Positions 26,088 through 36,178 of a stretch of 64,000 nt of DNA are shown piece by piece. The notes under the pieces are model-generated. The model was not told the DNA's origin. It ran no database searches and worked only from the letters and a program-made list of their open reading frames with translations. Origin of the DNA: Planctomycetales bacterium ZRK34 (GTDB lineage Bacteria > Planctomycetota > Phycisphaerae > Phycisphaerales > Zrk34). The position numbers and the translations under genes were made by a program. The stretch's first letter is position 1. Each line of letters begins with the position of its first letter. Location of the stretch: NCBI GenBank assembly GCA_014873095.1, contig CP050848.1, positions 806,001 through 870,000 on the forward strand, given 5' to 3'.

Positions 26088-26600
26088 TCAGGCGCCGGGA
26101 CCCTGAAAATGCAGGATTTCAGCGTCATCCTCGTAGCGGCGCGGGGTTGCGTGCGTCATCGACCAACCGCTGGGCCAACTGAGCAAGAGCAGCGCGATCG
26201 TCGGGCCGGCCAGTGTCAGGTCGGGCATCAGCGTGTTGCGCTGGACCACGCCGATGGCGATGACGATGGCCGTGAGCGTCAGCCCGCCCCAGAGGATCGC
26301 CGAGGCGCGCAGATACCCGCCGGGTTCAACGACGCCCTGCCGCCAGTGGCTGCGGAACATCCGCCAATGCGCGACCACGCACGCCGGCACCACCAACCCC
26401 AGCATCAGCGCCGAAGCGATGAACCACGGGTCCGACGGCGGCGGCACGGTCTGCGGTTGCGACGAGGTGGTGACCAGCACAAACGCCACGCCCAGTGAGA
26501 ACGCGCTGATGACCACCAGGACAAACCAGAGCATCAGCGCCCGGCGCATGGCATGCACCATGGTCATTGAAACAGGTTGAGCGGACTTGGACTGCGTCAT
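26088..26600 (-). CDS. Four-TM membrane protein of unknown function (paralog pair, second)
   Basis: The protein has 170 aa with four hydrophobic segments (~20-42, 60-80, 102-122, 128-146) and short charged ends. It shares topology and a similar last segment (W-P-S-G-W-S-M, then R-Y-E-D-D) with the upstream neighbour (W-P-N-G-R-A-M, then L-E-D-R-Y). That suggests an old tandem duplication. It lies 13 bp after that neighbour in the coaX operon. No functional motif is recognised. Confidence 0.75.
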   Translation of the reverse strand: MTQSKSAQPVSMTMVHAMRRALMLWFVLVVISAFSLGVAFVLVTTSSQPQTVPPPSDPWFIASALMLGLVVPACVVAHWRMFRSHWRQGVVEPGGYLRASAILWGGLTLTAIVIAIGVVQRNTLMPDLTLAGPTIALLLLSWPSGWSMTHATPRRYEDDAEILHFQGPGA

Positions 26601-26613
26601 GGGTCAGCTCCTT

Positions 26614-27102
26614 TCAGAGGGATGTCGGATAACGGTCCTCCAACGATTCAGTTGCCGGGCCAAACATCGCCCGGCCGTTGGGCCAAAGCAGCAGGTGCAT
26701 CACGAACGCTGCGATCGCGGGATAAATGTTCGGCGTGATCTGCCCGGAGAGCATCACCAACACCAGCGATAAAAAAGCCGGCGCTTCGCAACACGCCCAG
26801 GCGATGATGTTGCCCTGCGTGTAAGCCTGCGGGGTGATCACATCACCGACCCACCCGCGCTTGAAGATCTGCCCGCGTATAAAAAGCCCCATCGGAATTG
26901 CCGTCGCCACCATCGCGCAGGCCGCGTAGAACAAGATCGGCGTCCAGTCGTCGAGCCCCTCGGCACCGGTGATCGATATGCCCATGCCGATCACGATGCC
27001 GCCGAAGACGATCACGCCCATGCCGATCGCCGCCCAGATGATGCGGTTCAACAGCAGAGCCTGCTTCGGATCGCTGATGGCGTTGGGGTTCTGCTGAACC
27101 AT
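26614..27102 (-). CDS. Four-TM membrane protein of unknown function (paralog pair, first)
   Basis: The protein has 162 aa with four hydrophobic segments (~22-44, 55-75, 98-118, 122-142) and the closing motif L-L-W-P-N-G-R-A-M-F. It starts 4 bp after the coaX stop codon, so it is almost certainly co-transcribed. It is probably paralogous to 26088-26600. The link to pantothenate kinase may be incidental. Function unknown. Confidence 0.75.
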   Translation of the reverse strand: MVQQNPNAISDPKQALLLNRIIWAAIGMGVIVFGGIVIGMGISITGAEGLDDWTPILFYAACAMVATAIPMGLFIRGQIFKRGWVGDVITPQAYTQGNIIAWACCEAPAFLSLVLVMLSGQITPNIYPAIAAFVMHLLLWPNGRAMFGPATESLEDRYPTSL

Positions 27103-27106
27103 GGGT

Positions 27107-27880
27107 TCACTCGGATTGCGCCATCGCGTGGCGGTGGGCGATGGCCATGCCGGAAAGCGTCAGCTCGGGGATGATGGCTTCGACCAGGTCGTATCCGTCG
27201 AAGAGCAACTCAGCGTCGCCGCCGGTGGCGATGATTTTCGGATAGGCCATGTAGATTTCGGCGTACTTCTCGGCCAATTCGCGGACCGCCCCGCGCACGC
27301 CGTGAAATGCGCCGCTGAGCATCGCCTGCGCGGTGTTGTGACCGATCGGCTCGGCGGGCTTGTCCGGCTCGACGCCCGGAAGCTGCGCGGTGTGTTCATG
27401 CAGCGATTGGAGCATCATGCGCATGCCCGGCAGGATCGCCCCGCCGTGGAAGGTGCCTTCGCCGTCGACGAAGTCAACCGTGACCGCGGTGCCGGCATCG
27501 ACGACGATCGCCGCCTGCTTGAACTTGTCATACGCCGCGGCGGCCGCCAGCAGGCGGTCTTCCCCGACGAAGGCCCCGCCATCGAGCTTGCGCCCGATCG
27601 GGATGTTCACATCGGACTCCATCCGCCAGATCTTCTGATCCAGCGCCTCGCCAACGATGCGCTCGACCTGGGTGGACACCGTGTCGTTGACCGACGCCAG
27701 GTACACCACCACATCCTCACCGCCCCCGGAAGCCGATTCATACATCCGCCGGGCGATCGCGGACAATTCGCCGAGGTCGTCGTTGCTCACGTGCGTCTGC
27801 TCGACGACCTTGCCCTCGGCAAAAGCCCCGAGCTGCGTGCGTGTATTACCGACATTGATCGCAATCAGATTCATGGTCAT
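27107..27880 (-). CDS. coaX: Type III pantothenate kinase
   Basis: The protein has 257 aa in the CoaX family, catalysing the first step of coenzyme A synthesis without feedback by CoA. It shows the ASKHA phosphate loop N-V-G-N-T-R-T near the N-terminus, V-V-D-A-G-T-A-V-T-V-D-F, the G-G-A-I-L-P-G-M loop and A-T-G-G-D-A. Both MTMNLIA (27880) and MNLIA (27874) could be starts. It is first in an operon with two small membrane proteins. The enzyme call is strong. Confidence 0.94.
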   Translation of the reverse strand: MTMNLIAINVGNTRTQLGAFAEGKVVEQTHVSNDDLGELSAIARRMYESASGGGEDVVVYLASVNDTVSTQVERIVGEALDQKIWRMESDVNIPIGRKLDGGAFVGEDRLLAAAAAYDKFKQAAIVVDAGTAVTVDFVDGEGTFHGGAILPGMRMMLQSLHEHTAQLPGVEPDKPAEPIGHNTAQAMLSGAFHGVRGAVRELAEKYAEIYMAYPKIIATGGDAELLFDGYDLVEAIIPELTLSGMAIAHRHAMAQSE

Positions 27881-28000
27881 CCCTAAATGAGTATAGCGAA
27901 ACGGCAGGCTGTCTTTGGGAAACCCACCTCAGCGTTTGACCCAAATTCCGCCCCCTGGAGCGTGGCAAACACCCCTCATCGCTCCGCCACGGTCGATACG

Positions 28001-29008
28001 TCAGTCATCCTGCGGGTGGAGTTGGGTCCAGCAGGCTTCCAGCAGGTCGTTGCAGCCGACGCCGGTGGCGGCGCTGATGGCGATCACGGGGCGCTTGAGC
28101 TCAGCTTCGAGCATCGACACGGCCGTGGCGGCGTCTTCGGGGCCGCCCAGCAGGTCGGCTTTGTTCACCGCGACGATCTCCGGCTTCTCGGCGAGCAGAT
28201 GGCTGTAGCCATCGAGCTCGCGGCGGATCACGCGGTAGTTGTCAAACGGATCGGACCCGTCGGACGGTTCGAGTTCCAACAGGTGGACGAGGATGCGGGT
28301 GCGTTCGATGTGGCGGAGGAAGTCGTGCCCGAGGCCCGCCCCGCCGGCGGCGCCTTCGATGAGGCCGGGGATGTCCGCGATCACGAGGCGGCGATACCCG
28401 ATCAGCTCGGCGATGCCGAGTTGGGGCTGCAGCGTGGTGAACGGATAGTCGGCGATCTTCGGCCGGGCCTTGGACAGGCGCGACAGCAACGTGGACTTAC
28501 CCGCGTTGGGCTTGCCGATCAGACCGATGTCGGCGATGAGCTTGAGTTCGAGGCGGAGCGTCTTTTCCTCGCCGGGCTCGCCGGGGGTGGTCTGACGCGG
28601 CACCTGGTTGGTGGCGGATTTGAAATGCTCGTTGCCGAACCCGCCGCGCCCGCCGCGTGCAGCGATCATCTGCTTGTCGGGGGCGTCGAGGTCGTCCAGC
28701 AGCAGGCCGGTTTCGTTGTCATACACGAGCGTGCCGGGGGGGACTTGGATGATGAGGTCTTCACCATCGCGGCCGGTCATGGACTTGCCCTTGCCGGGCT
28801 GCCCGTTGGGGGCGTACCAGTGATGCTTGCCGGCCATGTCCAGGAGGGTGTCGACGCCGGTGGTGGCCAGGAGGATGACGTGGCCGCCCTTGCCGCCGTC
28901 GCCGCCGTCGGGCCCGCCCTTGGGGACGTAGGCTTCGCGGCGGAGGCTGAACATGCCATCGCCGCCTTTGCCGCCCCGAATGAAAATGACCGCGCGATCC
29001 ACGAGCAT
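28001..29008 (-). CDS. obgE: Obg-family ribosome-associated GTPase
   Basis: The protein has 335 aa. The glycine-rich Obg domain (1-158) starts LVDRAVIFIRGGKGGDG. The G domain has GKPNAGKST, T-T-L-Q-P-Q, D-I-P-G-L-I-E-G, NKADL and an S-A loop. The variable C-terminal OCT domain is missing, as in many short Obg proteins. The ATG at 29008 is chosen because the extra 13 residues upstream fall within a repeat and are not family-like. Obg acts in large-subunit assembly and stringent control. rpmA, its usual partner, precedes it; rplU is absent from the neighbourhood. Confidence 0.94.
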   Translation of the reverse strand: MLVDRAVIFIRGGKGGDGMFSLRREAYVPKGGPDGGDGGKGGHVILLATTGVDTLLDMAGKHHWYAPNGQPGKGKSMTGRDGEDLIIQVPPGTLVYDNETGLLLDDLDAPDKQMIAARGGRGGFGNEHFKSATNQVPRQTTPGEPGEEKTLRLELKLIADIGLIGKPNAGKSTLLSRLSKARPKIADYPFTTLQPQLGIAELIGYRRLVIADIPGLIEGAAGGAGLGHDFLRHIERTRILVHLLELEPSDGSDPFDNYRVIRRELDGYSHLLAEKPEIVAVNKADLLGGPEDAATAVSMLEAELKRPVIAISAATGVGCNDLLEACWTQLHPQDD

Positions 29009-29020
29009 CAGATAAATTCC

Positions 29021-29113
29021 AGAAAGCAAGAGCGTTGACAGGATCAACAGGATCGACAGGACAATAAGGATTCTCTTTACTTGCTATTGATCCTGTTGAT
29101 CCCGTCAACTTTC
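29021..29113. repeat. Long imperfect inverted repeat, CACAGAG-like family, copy 3 (GACAGGAT type)
   Basis: The left arm contains GTTGACAGGATCAACAGGAT and the right arm GATCCTGTTGATCCCGTCAA (29089-29108), with AGAAAG and TTTCTT at the outer ends. A ~30-nt AT-rich centre separates them. It lies between rpmA and obgE, upstream of the obgE ribosome site. Confidence 0.8.
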
Positions 29114-29140
29114 TTTTGACTCGCGTTGCGGAGTCATCGT

Positions 29141-29169
29141 ACAAAAAAGAGCGACCGGTGGGGTCGCTC
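29141..29169 (-). terminator. Rho-independent terminator after rpmA
   Basis: GAGCGACC (29149-29156) pairs with GGTCGCTC (29162-29169). On the minus strand TTTTTT follows (29148-29143). It should end the rpmA transcript and partly uncouple obgE. Confidence 0.88.
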
Positions 29170-29197
29170 GTTCAAGTCGTGTTGGTCGTGGACGGGT

Positions 29198-29452
29198 TCA
29201 GGCTTCGGCGGTTTCGACCGAGTCGACATGCACGCGGCGGCCGGAGAAGCGGACCACGCCGTCGACGAGGGCGAAGAGGGTGTCGTCCTTGGCGCGCTTG
29301 ACCTGGTAGCCGGGCTGCCAGCGGGTGCCGCACTGACGGACGATGATCGAGCCGGCGGAGGCGCGTTCGCCGCCGTAGAGCTTGATGCCGCGGTACTGCG
29401 GGTTGGAATCGCGACCGTTGCGGGTCGAGCCTTGTCCCTTCTTATGAGCCAT
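29198..29452 (-). CDS. rpmA: Ribosomal protein bL27
   Basis: The protein has 84 aa and begins [20 protein letters not shown], the canonical bL27 start whose N-terminal tail reaches the peptidyl-transferase centre. R-G-I-K-L-Y-G-G and the closing [10 protein letters not shown] also match. No N-terminal extension needing cleavage is present. It is followed by a clear terminator and then obgE. The usual upstream partner rplU (bL21) is not here; the next gene upstream encodes an unrelated exported protein. Confidence 0.97.
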   Translation of the reverse strand: MAHKKGQGSTRNGRDSNPQYRGIKLYGGERASAGSIIVRQCGTRWQPGYQVKRAKDDTLFALVDGVVRFSGRRVHVDSVETAEA

Positions 29453-29509
29453 GACATTGAGTCCTTATTCGCGGAAATTTGAGTCGGGAAGTATAGCGAC
29501 CGACTTCAC

Positions 29510-29525
29510 GCGGGGCAAGCCCCGC
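29510..29525. repeat. Short GC palindrome
   Basis: GCGGGGC-AA-GCCCCGC forms a perfect 7-bp hairpin between rpmA and the exported protein gene at 29563. It is a single copy here, of the same short GC-rich style as 2211-2237. Confidence 0.55.
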
Positions 29526-29562
29526 CGCTAAATGTCCTGATCAGGCGGATCGGCCCTGAAAC

Positions 29563-30186
29563 TCAGCGGACGACCCAGTCCTGCTTCTTCTTGATGAAGG
29601 GCTTGATGGCCATGTGGGCCCGGTCGCCGGGGGCCTGGTACTCGACCATCAGGGTCTTGCGAAGCAGGTGCTTTTCGCCGGTGTTGGCGTCGGTGACCTC
29701 GTGGACCTCGCCGGACAGACCGCCGAAGAAGATGCGGAGCATGTCGACATCGTGGTCGGGCACGGGCCAGATAGCCACGCCGTCGCGTGCGTTGTCCTTG
29801 CCCTGGAGGATTTTGCCGACGATCTGGGTCGGGCTTTCCAGCAGCGGGTTGTCGAGGTATTTTTTAATGGCCTTGAAGACGCTGGGCGCCACGCCGCGGT
29901 TGGCCTGCAGCAGGTCGCCGCCGTCGGTCAGCAGCCAGAGATCGGGGATGAACATCTGGTCTTCGCCGGTCTCGTTGGCGACGGTGTAAGTCATGTAAAG
30001 ATAAAGCCGGGGCTGATCATCGGAAGGCAGGCGATAGCTGATGACGCGCGGAGCGTCGAACTTGACGCTAAGCTGCCAAGCGCTGGAGACCACATTCGGC
30101 TGCGGCGCCGTCTCGGCTACAGCCCCAAGGGCCATCCCCAGCACCAGCAACACCGTCAGCGACAAGGTCCGAGTCTGTGATTTCAT
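29563..30186 (-). CDS. Exported protein of unknown function
   Basis: The protein has 207 aa with a Sec signal peptide (1-24, cleavage after A-V-A). The mature part is beta-rich: Y-L-Y-M-T-Y-T-V-A-N-E-T-G-E-D suggests an immunoglobulin-like fold that compares wild-type ends with a fixed W-L-L-T-D-G-G. Later segments contain a likely ligand or metal-neutral core without catalytic motifs. It is divergent from the GNAT gene, with an 83-bp gap. Similar proteins with the Y-x-Y-M-x-Y-x-V-x-N-x-T start occur in planctomycetes, but I do not recognise a named family. Confidence 0.78.
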   Translation of the reverse strand: MKSQTRTLSLTVLLVLGMALGAVAETAPQPNVVSSAWQLSVKFDAPRVISYRLPSDDQPRLYLYMTYTVANETGEDQMFIPDLWLLTDGGDLLQANRGVAPSVFKAIKKYLDNPLLESPTQIVGKILQGKDNARDGVAIWPVPDHDVDMLRIFFGGLSGEVHEVTDANTGEKHLLRKTLMVEYQAPGDRAHMAIKPFIKKKQDWVVR

Positions 30187-30269
30187 ACGGGGCCTCCTGG
30201 CAAGGTCAGGTTTCGCATTCTAACATACCCGGCGATTTCGTCAAAAGCTTTCCTGCCGTCACGTTAACC

Positions 30270-31238
30270 ATGAATCGGATCCGCCGCATCCAGCCTGAAG
30301 ATCTCACCGAGGCGTCGCGCCACATCGCGGCCCTGATGGACCTGCTGGCGCGCAATACCCGATCCGCCCTCGACGGCCCCCCACCCTCGGAAACCCTGGA
30401 TTCCCTAGTGGATGACGGGCCCGCCAGCCCGGCGGAATCTTCCGAAGGCGGGGTCATGTATGGCAGTTACGATGACTCAGGCACGCTGGTTCACGCCGTG
30501 GTGGCCATGCCGCAACCGGGGCGAACGGCGATGATCTTCACCGCCCGCCCGAGCAAGCGCAAGCTGTTGCCGGACCTGGCCCGTGTGATCGAAACCGCCT
30601 GCGGAGCGATGACGCCGGACCAGGCCACGCTCGCCCAGGCGTTGATCGATCCCGATGACGACCTGCGGCGTGACGCCCTGGCGGCGGCGGGGTTTACCGA
30701 ACTGTCGACGCTTTGCTACATGCAGAAGCGGCTCGGCCATCACGCCGCCCCACCGCCGCAGCAGATCGACGGGATCAGCTTCGAACCGTGGCGCCCGCAG
30801 GCGAAGCAGGACTACCTGCACGTGCTCGAAGCCAGCTACCAGCAGACGCTGGACTGCCCCGGCCTGGCGGGCATCCGCCGCACCGAAGACGTGCTGGCGG
30901 GCCATCGCGGGGCCGGCGAGTTTGATCCATCGCTTTGGACGCTGATGCGATTGCACGATGAGCCGATCGGCGTGTTGCTGTTGAACCCGGTGCCGGCAGC
31001 CGATTGCGTTGAACTGGTTTATCTCGGGCTGGCGCATCACGTGCGCGGTCGCGGTTACGGAGCGTTGCTGATGCAGCGTGGCATGTGGTTATGCGCGGAG
31101 CGCCCGGAAACGTACTTCACGCTGGCCGTTGATGAGACCAACACACCGGCGCTGGCGCTGTATCGTCGTTTCGGCCTGCGGCGCGTGACGCGCAAGCTTG
31201 CGATGATCCGTCGACTCAATGCGCCGACATCTATGTGA
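30270..31238 (+). CDS. Tandem GNAT-like acetyltransferase
   Basis: The protein has 322 aa and is built like two GNAT folds in tandem, as in MshD. The C-terminal half is complete, with the acetyl-CoA loop V-R-G-R-G-Y-G-A-L-L-M (~265-275) and the final V-D-E-T-N-T-P-A-L-A-L-Y-R-R-F-G typical of GNATs. The N-terminal half is degenerate. The ATG at 30270 starts the fold; the frame to 30177 is an extension across the intergenic region. It directly precedes the putative origin and dnaA. The substrate is unknown. Confidence 0.85.
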   Translation: MNRIRRIQPEDLTEASRHIAALMDLLARNTRSALDGPPPSETLDSLVDDGPASPAESSEGGVMYGSYDDSGTLVHAVVAMPQPGRTAMIFTARPSKRKLLPDLARVIETACGAMTPDQATLAQALIDPDDDLRRDALAAAGFTELSTLCYMQKRLGHHAAPPPQQIDGISFEPWRPQAKQDYLHVLEASYQQTLDCPGLAGIRRTEDVLAGHRGAGEFDPSLWTLMRLHDEPIGVLLLNPVPAADCVELVYLGLAHHVRGRGYGALLMQRGMWLCAERPETYFTLAVDETNTPALALYRRFGLRRVTRKLAMIRRLNAPTSM

Positions 31239-31662
31239 TCCGCTTGTTTCAGGGGTTAAAACACCAGTCGACCGGCGCGTGTCAATACACGAAACTGATT
31301 GCCGATGTCAACACACATCGACCGGCAATTTATCCACACAGTTACCCACAGGCGCGGCGCGATGGTGGACAAAGTTTTTTTCGTGTCAGCAAATGCCTGA
31401 GCCTACAGACTCTGCCGCGCTGCGCGCCTCGCGCATGCGGCAACACCCCATTGACTGGAAAACCAACAAGCGTATCGTGGGACTGTTCGGTCACGGAAGA
31501 CCGCGCTCGGCGGCGAGCCGACGATGAGGCATCAAGCATTGTCTGGTCGTTGATCGCAGGCAGCCGCCCCGGCACGGAGCCCGAGAAGTTGTCGCGCCGT
31601 ACGGCAGTCGACGCGACAGGGAAATAGCATCAGGGTCTCGCTCGAATCAGTGGGGATCATCC
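31239..31662. other. oriC: Candidate replication origin (oriC) upstream of dnaA
   Basis: The 424-bp gap before dnaA contains a perfect DnaA box TTATCCACA (31330-31338) and a near-perfect one, TTACCCACA (31342-31350), in the same orientation 12 bp apart. A run of seven T residues follows at ~31374-31381. No gene is supported in this gap. Gene orientation also tends to change here, leftwards to the left and rightwards to the right. More weakly matching boxes could be present. The right half is GC-rich and shows no clear unwinding element, so this is a candidate rather than proven origin. Confidence 0.65.
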
Positions 31663-33057
31663 GTGACTGTCAGTCTCAAAACACAGCCGCGCGCTTGTCG
31701 TGTGGCCCAGACCGTGGCTCATTGCGTCGGCGAACGCAAGTTCGAAATGTGGTTGAACACCGCATCCTTCGAGCAGCGCGCCCGCACGCTTCATATTACT
31801 GTGGCAACCCGTTTCGCCGCCGATTGGATTCACAACCACTTCAATGCCGAGTTGCACCAGGCCGCCGAAAAGCTCATCGGCGAGTCGGCCGACGTGCGCA
31901 TTCATGTCGACGCCGAGGCCGCCCCGCAAACGGCCGCTGAACCCGCTCCGGCGCCGGCCGCGCCGAAGCGTGCGCCTGACCCGGGGCCGGCGTCGAGGCT
32001 CCGCTATCGGCTCGAAGACTTCATCATCGGTTCGTGCAATGAGCTGGCCTACGCCGCGGCGTGCCGGCTTGTCGATGAACCCGACGCCCCGCTGAACCCG
32101 CTGTTCATTCACGGCGCGTGCGGCCTCGGCAAGACGCACCTGATTCAGGGACTCTGCCGCCGCTTCGTCGATCGCCACCCCAACGCGCGCTGGCGGTACA
32201 CCTCCGCCGAAGCGTTCACCAATCAGTACATCGCCGCCGTGCAGGCCGGCAAGCTCAACGAGTTTCGGCGCAAGCTGCGCGGGCTCGACCTGCTGGTCGT
32301 CGACGATGTGCACTTCCTTTCCAACAAGTCCAAAACGCAGACCGAGTTCCTGCACACCTTCGACGCCATCGATCTTCACGGCGCCAAGCTCGTGCTCGCC
32401 TCGGATGCACACCCGAAACTGATCAAGCAGTTTTCCGAAGCGCTGGTGTCGCGCTTCATGAGCGGCATGGTCGTGCGCATCGAAGCCCCCGATATTGATA
32501 CCCGCCGCAAGCTGATCATCGCGCTGGCCCGGCGGCGCAATCTCATGCTGCTGGACAGCGCCGTCGATCAACTGGCCGATCACCCCATCGACTCGGTGCG
32601 CGAGCTCGAAGGGCTCATCACGCGCCTGGCTGCGCTGGCGTCGCTGAACCCGTCGCACGCCTCGGGGCCCATCGGCGCGGCGCTTGTCAATCAGCTCATC
32701 GAGCCCGGGCGACCCGGCGTCGGAGCCAATCGGCCGGTGCCGCTGAAGCGGATCGTCGACGTGGTCTGCGAGGAGTTGAGCGTCGAGCCCAAGCAGGTGT
32801 TCGACCGCTGTCGCCACCGACGCGTGGTGCTCGCCCGCTCGATCGTGATTCACCTGGCCCGTCAACTGACGACGCTGAGCTACCCCGAACTGGCCCGCGG
32901 GCTGTCGCGCCCCAACCACTCGTCGATCATCACCGCCCATCAGCGCATCGGCAAGCAGATCAACGACCGCCGCGAGCTGCCGCCTGACCCGGCGGTTCCC
33001 CTGCCGCGCATCGATCAACTCGTCGACCACCTGCGCCGGGCTGTGGTCAGCATCTGA
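31663..33057 (+). CDS. dnaA: Chromosomal replication initiator DnaA
   Basis: The protein has 464 aa with a GTG start. Domain I (1-85) includes F-E-M-W-L; a short Ala/Pro linker follows (~86-110). The AAA+ domain has GACGLGKT (~151-158) and L-L-V-V-D-D (~209-214). Domain IV (~360-455) ends L-S-R-P-N-H-S-S-I-I-T-A-H, a variant of the DnaA signature in which Asn-His-Ser is kept while the preceding residue is Pro rather than Asp. It binds DnaA boxes, two of which lie upstream. Unlike most bacteria, dnaN, recF and gyrB do not follow. Confidence 0.95.
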   Translation: MTVSLKTQPRACRVAQTVAHCVGERKFEMWLNTASFEQRARTLHITVATRFAADWIHNHFNAELHQAAEKLIGESADVRIHVDAEAAPQTAAEPAPAPAAPKRAPDPGPASRLRYRLEDFIIGSCNELAYAAACRLVDEPDAPLNPLFIHGACGLGKTHLIQGLCRRFVDRHPNARWRYTSAEAFTNQYIAAVQAGKLNEFRRKLRGLDLLVVDDVHFLSNKSKTQTEFLHTFDAIDLHGAKLVLASDAHPKLIKQFSEALVSRFMSGMVVRIEAPDIDTRRKLIIALARRRNLMLLDSAVDQLADHPIDSVRELEGLITRLAALASLNPSHASGPIGAALVNQLIEPGRPGVGANRPVPLKRIVDVVCEELSVEPKQVFDRCRHRRVVLARSIVIHLARQLTTLSYPELARGLSRPNHSSIITAHQRIGKQINDRRELPPDPAVPLPRIDQLVDHLRRAVVSI

Positions 33058-33077
33058 CCCAAGGCAAGGAATCTCAA

Positions 33078-33104
33078 TAGCCGGGTCGCTACGCGACCCT
33101 GGTC
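33078..33104. repeat. TAGCCGGGTCGCTACGC-family element, copy 2 (shortened)
   Basis: The sequence TAGCCGGGTCGCTACGCGAC shares 17 bases with the arm of copy 1 (14869-14919). GGGTCGC-TAC-GCGACCC makes a perfect hairpin on its own. It lies 20 bp after the dnaA stop codon and might also help end its transcript. Confidence 0.75.
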
Positions 33105-33164
33105 ATTCTGACGCGCAAGCAGCCCGCGGCTTTCCTCCGGTGCCGGTTCGGTTAGAATACCCCC

Positions 33165-34658
33165 ATGCAACGCAAGCTCATGTTCATCGTCGCGGCTGTG
33201 CTGGTCGCCTGGGGTTCGTGCCTGCCGGCGACAGCGGATGAAACCGCCGACAGTTCTGTCTGGCTGCTGAAAAAGTGCACCCTCGTGCATCGCAACGGCC
33301 GTCACAACGTGCTGCTGCGCGCCCTGCGTCAGATGCACGACCCCAAGCTCAAGCCGCTGTTCTCCGAGCTCGTCCAGAAGCACCACCCCGTCATGCAGAT
33401 TCACGGCGTGCTGGGCCTGGCCGAGATCGACCCCGACAAAAAAATCGATCTCGCCCTCGTCGCCGACATCAAAGACTCGGCCACGCAGGCGCAGCTGGTT
33501 TCCTCCGCCATCGAGTCGGACCTGTTGACCGTCGAACAGGCCAAGCAGTTGATCGGCTGGCCGGGGCTGACCGAACCGGTCAAGGTCATCGTCGCGGCGT
33601 ATCTGACCTCCAAGGGTCAGTTCACCGATGCCGCCATACTGGATGAATCGCTGAAGTCTGACAATCCGGCGATGGTCGGCATGGCCGCCATGCTCAAGAT
33701 GCAACTCGGCCACAGCGACGCGATCCGTTATCTCGAAGAATTGCAGCAGTCCAACAAGCCCAACCGTCTGCAGGTGCAGGCCATGCTCATGCAGACGGCG
33801 ATCCGGTACGAGTTCGACAAGATCGCACCGTGGGCGATGAAGCTGGCCGACGACCCCGAAGCCGATCGCGGGCTCGACCTGCTGGCGCTGCGCACGGCGG
33901 TTCACTTCGGCGCCAAGGGCGGGGGCAGCGCCTGGGCCAAGCAGTATGCCGCAGCCACCGGCGCCGCCGATCGCATCCGACTGGCCATGCTCGCGGTCGA
34001 TCTGTCCGACAAACTGCCACCCGATCTCTACGACCGCTTGAAAAAAGATTCGCTGCCACTGATTCAGCAGCTCGGCGCCGTCGGGCAGACCATCGCCAGC
34101 AAGCAGGACCCCACTGATCCGATTCTGAAACTGCTGGATCAGAACAACGTTCTGGCCGGCAAGTGGGTCATGCAGTACGCCAACGATCAACCCATCGATA
34201 AAGCGACGCCGATTCTGGTCGGTGTGATTCTCGCCGCTGAAGGTGAGCCCAATCCGCCGCAGTTCCGGGCCCAGCGATTGGAGAATGTCGTACTGGCCAC
34301 GGAGATGCTCTCGGAGAAAGCGGACAACGCCGCCGCGATTGTTCATGCCCTGCTCGAAAAGGCGTCCATGCTCACGCAGGAAGCGATGGTCATGGGCCTG
34401 ATCCGTTCCGATGCCGATCGTCCCGACAAGATGATCGACGGTTATGACGCATGGCAGTCGGACACGGCCGCGTCGCTGGCGCTGCTGTTGCGTGCCAAGA
34501 ACACCGACAAGCTGACCGCGGATCAGTTGGATCGGCTCGGACTGATCGTCCGCGGCGGCGCCGGCCTGCAGGAGCCGTTGCGTGTGCAGGCCGCGTGGAT
34601 TTACGTCAAGCTCACCGACCAGGACAAGGTCACCCTCGCCAGCGTGCTGGGTAAGTAA
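33165..34658 (+). CDS. Exported helical-repeat protein (HEAT-like)
   Basis: The protein has 497 aa with a signal peptide (1-24, A-T-A-D). The mature chain is almost all helical with recurrent 30-40-residue units (for example L-R-A-L-R-Q-M-H-D-P-K-L-K and V-K-V-I-V-A-A-Y-L-T). These look like HEAT/armadillo-type repeats, common in planctomycete envelope proteins. No catalytic motif is seen. It is followed by a palindromic repeat (34673-34721) and a DegT aminotransferase on the same strand, but the gap makes an operon uncertain. It may be a scaffold protein. Confidence 0.75.
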   Translation: MQRKLMFIVAAVLVAWGSCLPATADETADSSVWLLKKCTLVHRNGRHNVLLRALRQMHDPKLKPLFSELVQKHHPVMQIHGVLGLAEIDPDKKIDLALVADIKDSATQAQLVSSAIESDLLTVEQAKQLIGWPGLTEPVKVIVAAYLTSKGQFTDAAILDESLKSDNPAMVGMAAMLKMQLGHSDAIRYLEELQQSNKPNRLQVQAMLMQTAIRYEFDKIAPWAMKLADDPEADRGLDLLALRTAVHFGAKGGGSAWAKQYAAATGAADRIRLAMLAVDLSDKLPPDLYDRLKKDSLPLIQQLGAVGQTIASKQDPTDPILKLLDQNNVLAGKWVMQYANDQPIDKATPILVGVILAAEGEPNPPQFRAQRLENVVLATEMLSEKADNAAAIVHALLEKASMLTQEAMVMGLIRSDADRPDKMIDGYDAWQSDTAASLALLLRAKNTDKLTADQLDRLGLIVRGGAGLQEPLRVQAAWIYVKLTDQDKVTLASVLGK

Positions 34659-34672
34659 CGACACCACTTGAT

Positions 34673-34721
34673 AAGCCCGATGCTGAGGGCTCGACGATGT
34701 CGAGACCGAAGCGTCGGGGTT
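34673..34721. repeat. AAGCCCGATGCTGAG...CGGGGTT element, copy 1
   Basis: It starts AAGCCCGATGCTGAGGGC and ends CCGAAGCGTCGGGGTT, with GCTCGAC/GTCGAG forming the inner stem. A second copy (48233-48289) with the same ends lies inside the FecR-type gene. It lies just before the DegT gene start. Confidence 0.8.
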
Positions 34722-34734
34722 CACGATCAAAGCT

Positions 34735-35901
<1,167 letters not shown>

Positions 35902-36091
35902 CTGCTGACGACTTGCCGCATCACCCGCATCGCCCGCCAATCATTTCAGTGCCCTATCTGAACCCGCCCCTGACCTCAGCCCCACCCCCTGCTTTGCCCC
36001 CTTCGCCCTCGGGTGAGCCCGACCCCAGAGCGAAATGTCGTTATCTGTAGCAGGCGTCCCTGGCGGCGCGCCCGGCAGTGCGAATTGATAA

Positions 36092-36114
36092 CACTGGCGG
36101 ACAAGCCGCCAGTG
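36092..36114. repeat. CACTGGCGG palindrome
   Basis: CACTGGCGG-ACAAG-CCGCCAGTG forms a perfect 9-bp hairpin in a gene-free area. It resembles short structured repeats elsewhere in the window but has no second copy here. Confidence 0.6.
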
Positions 36115-36178
36115 CCACACAAAGACCACACAAAAGACAAACAACCCAGCCACGGCTGCTCGATGTGGCGTTTACCTC

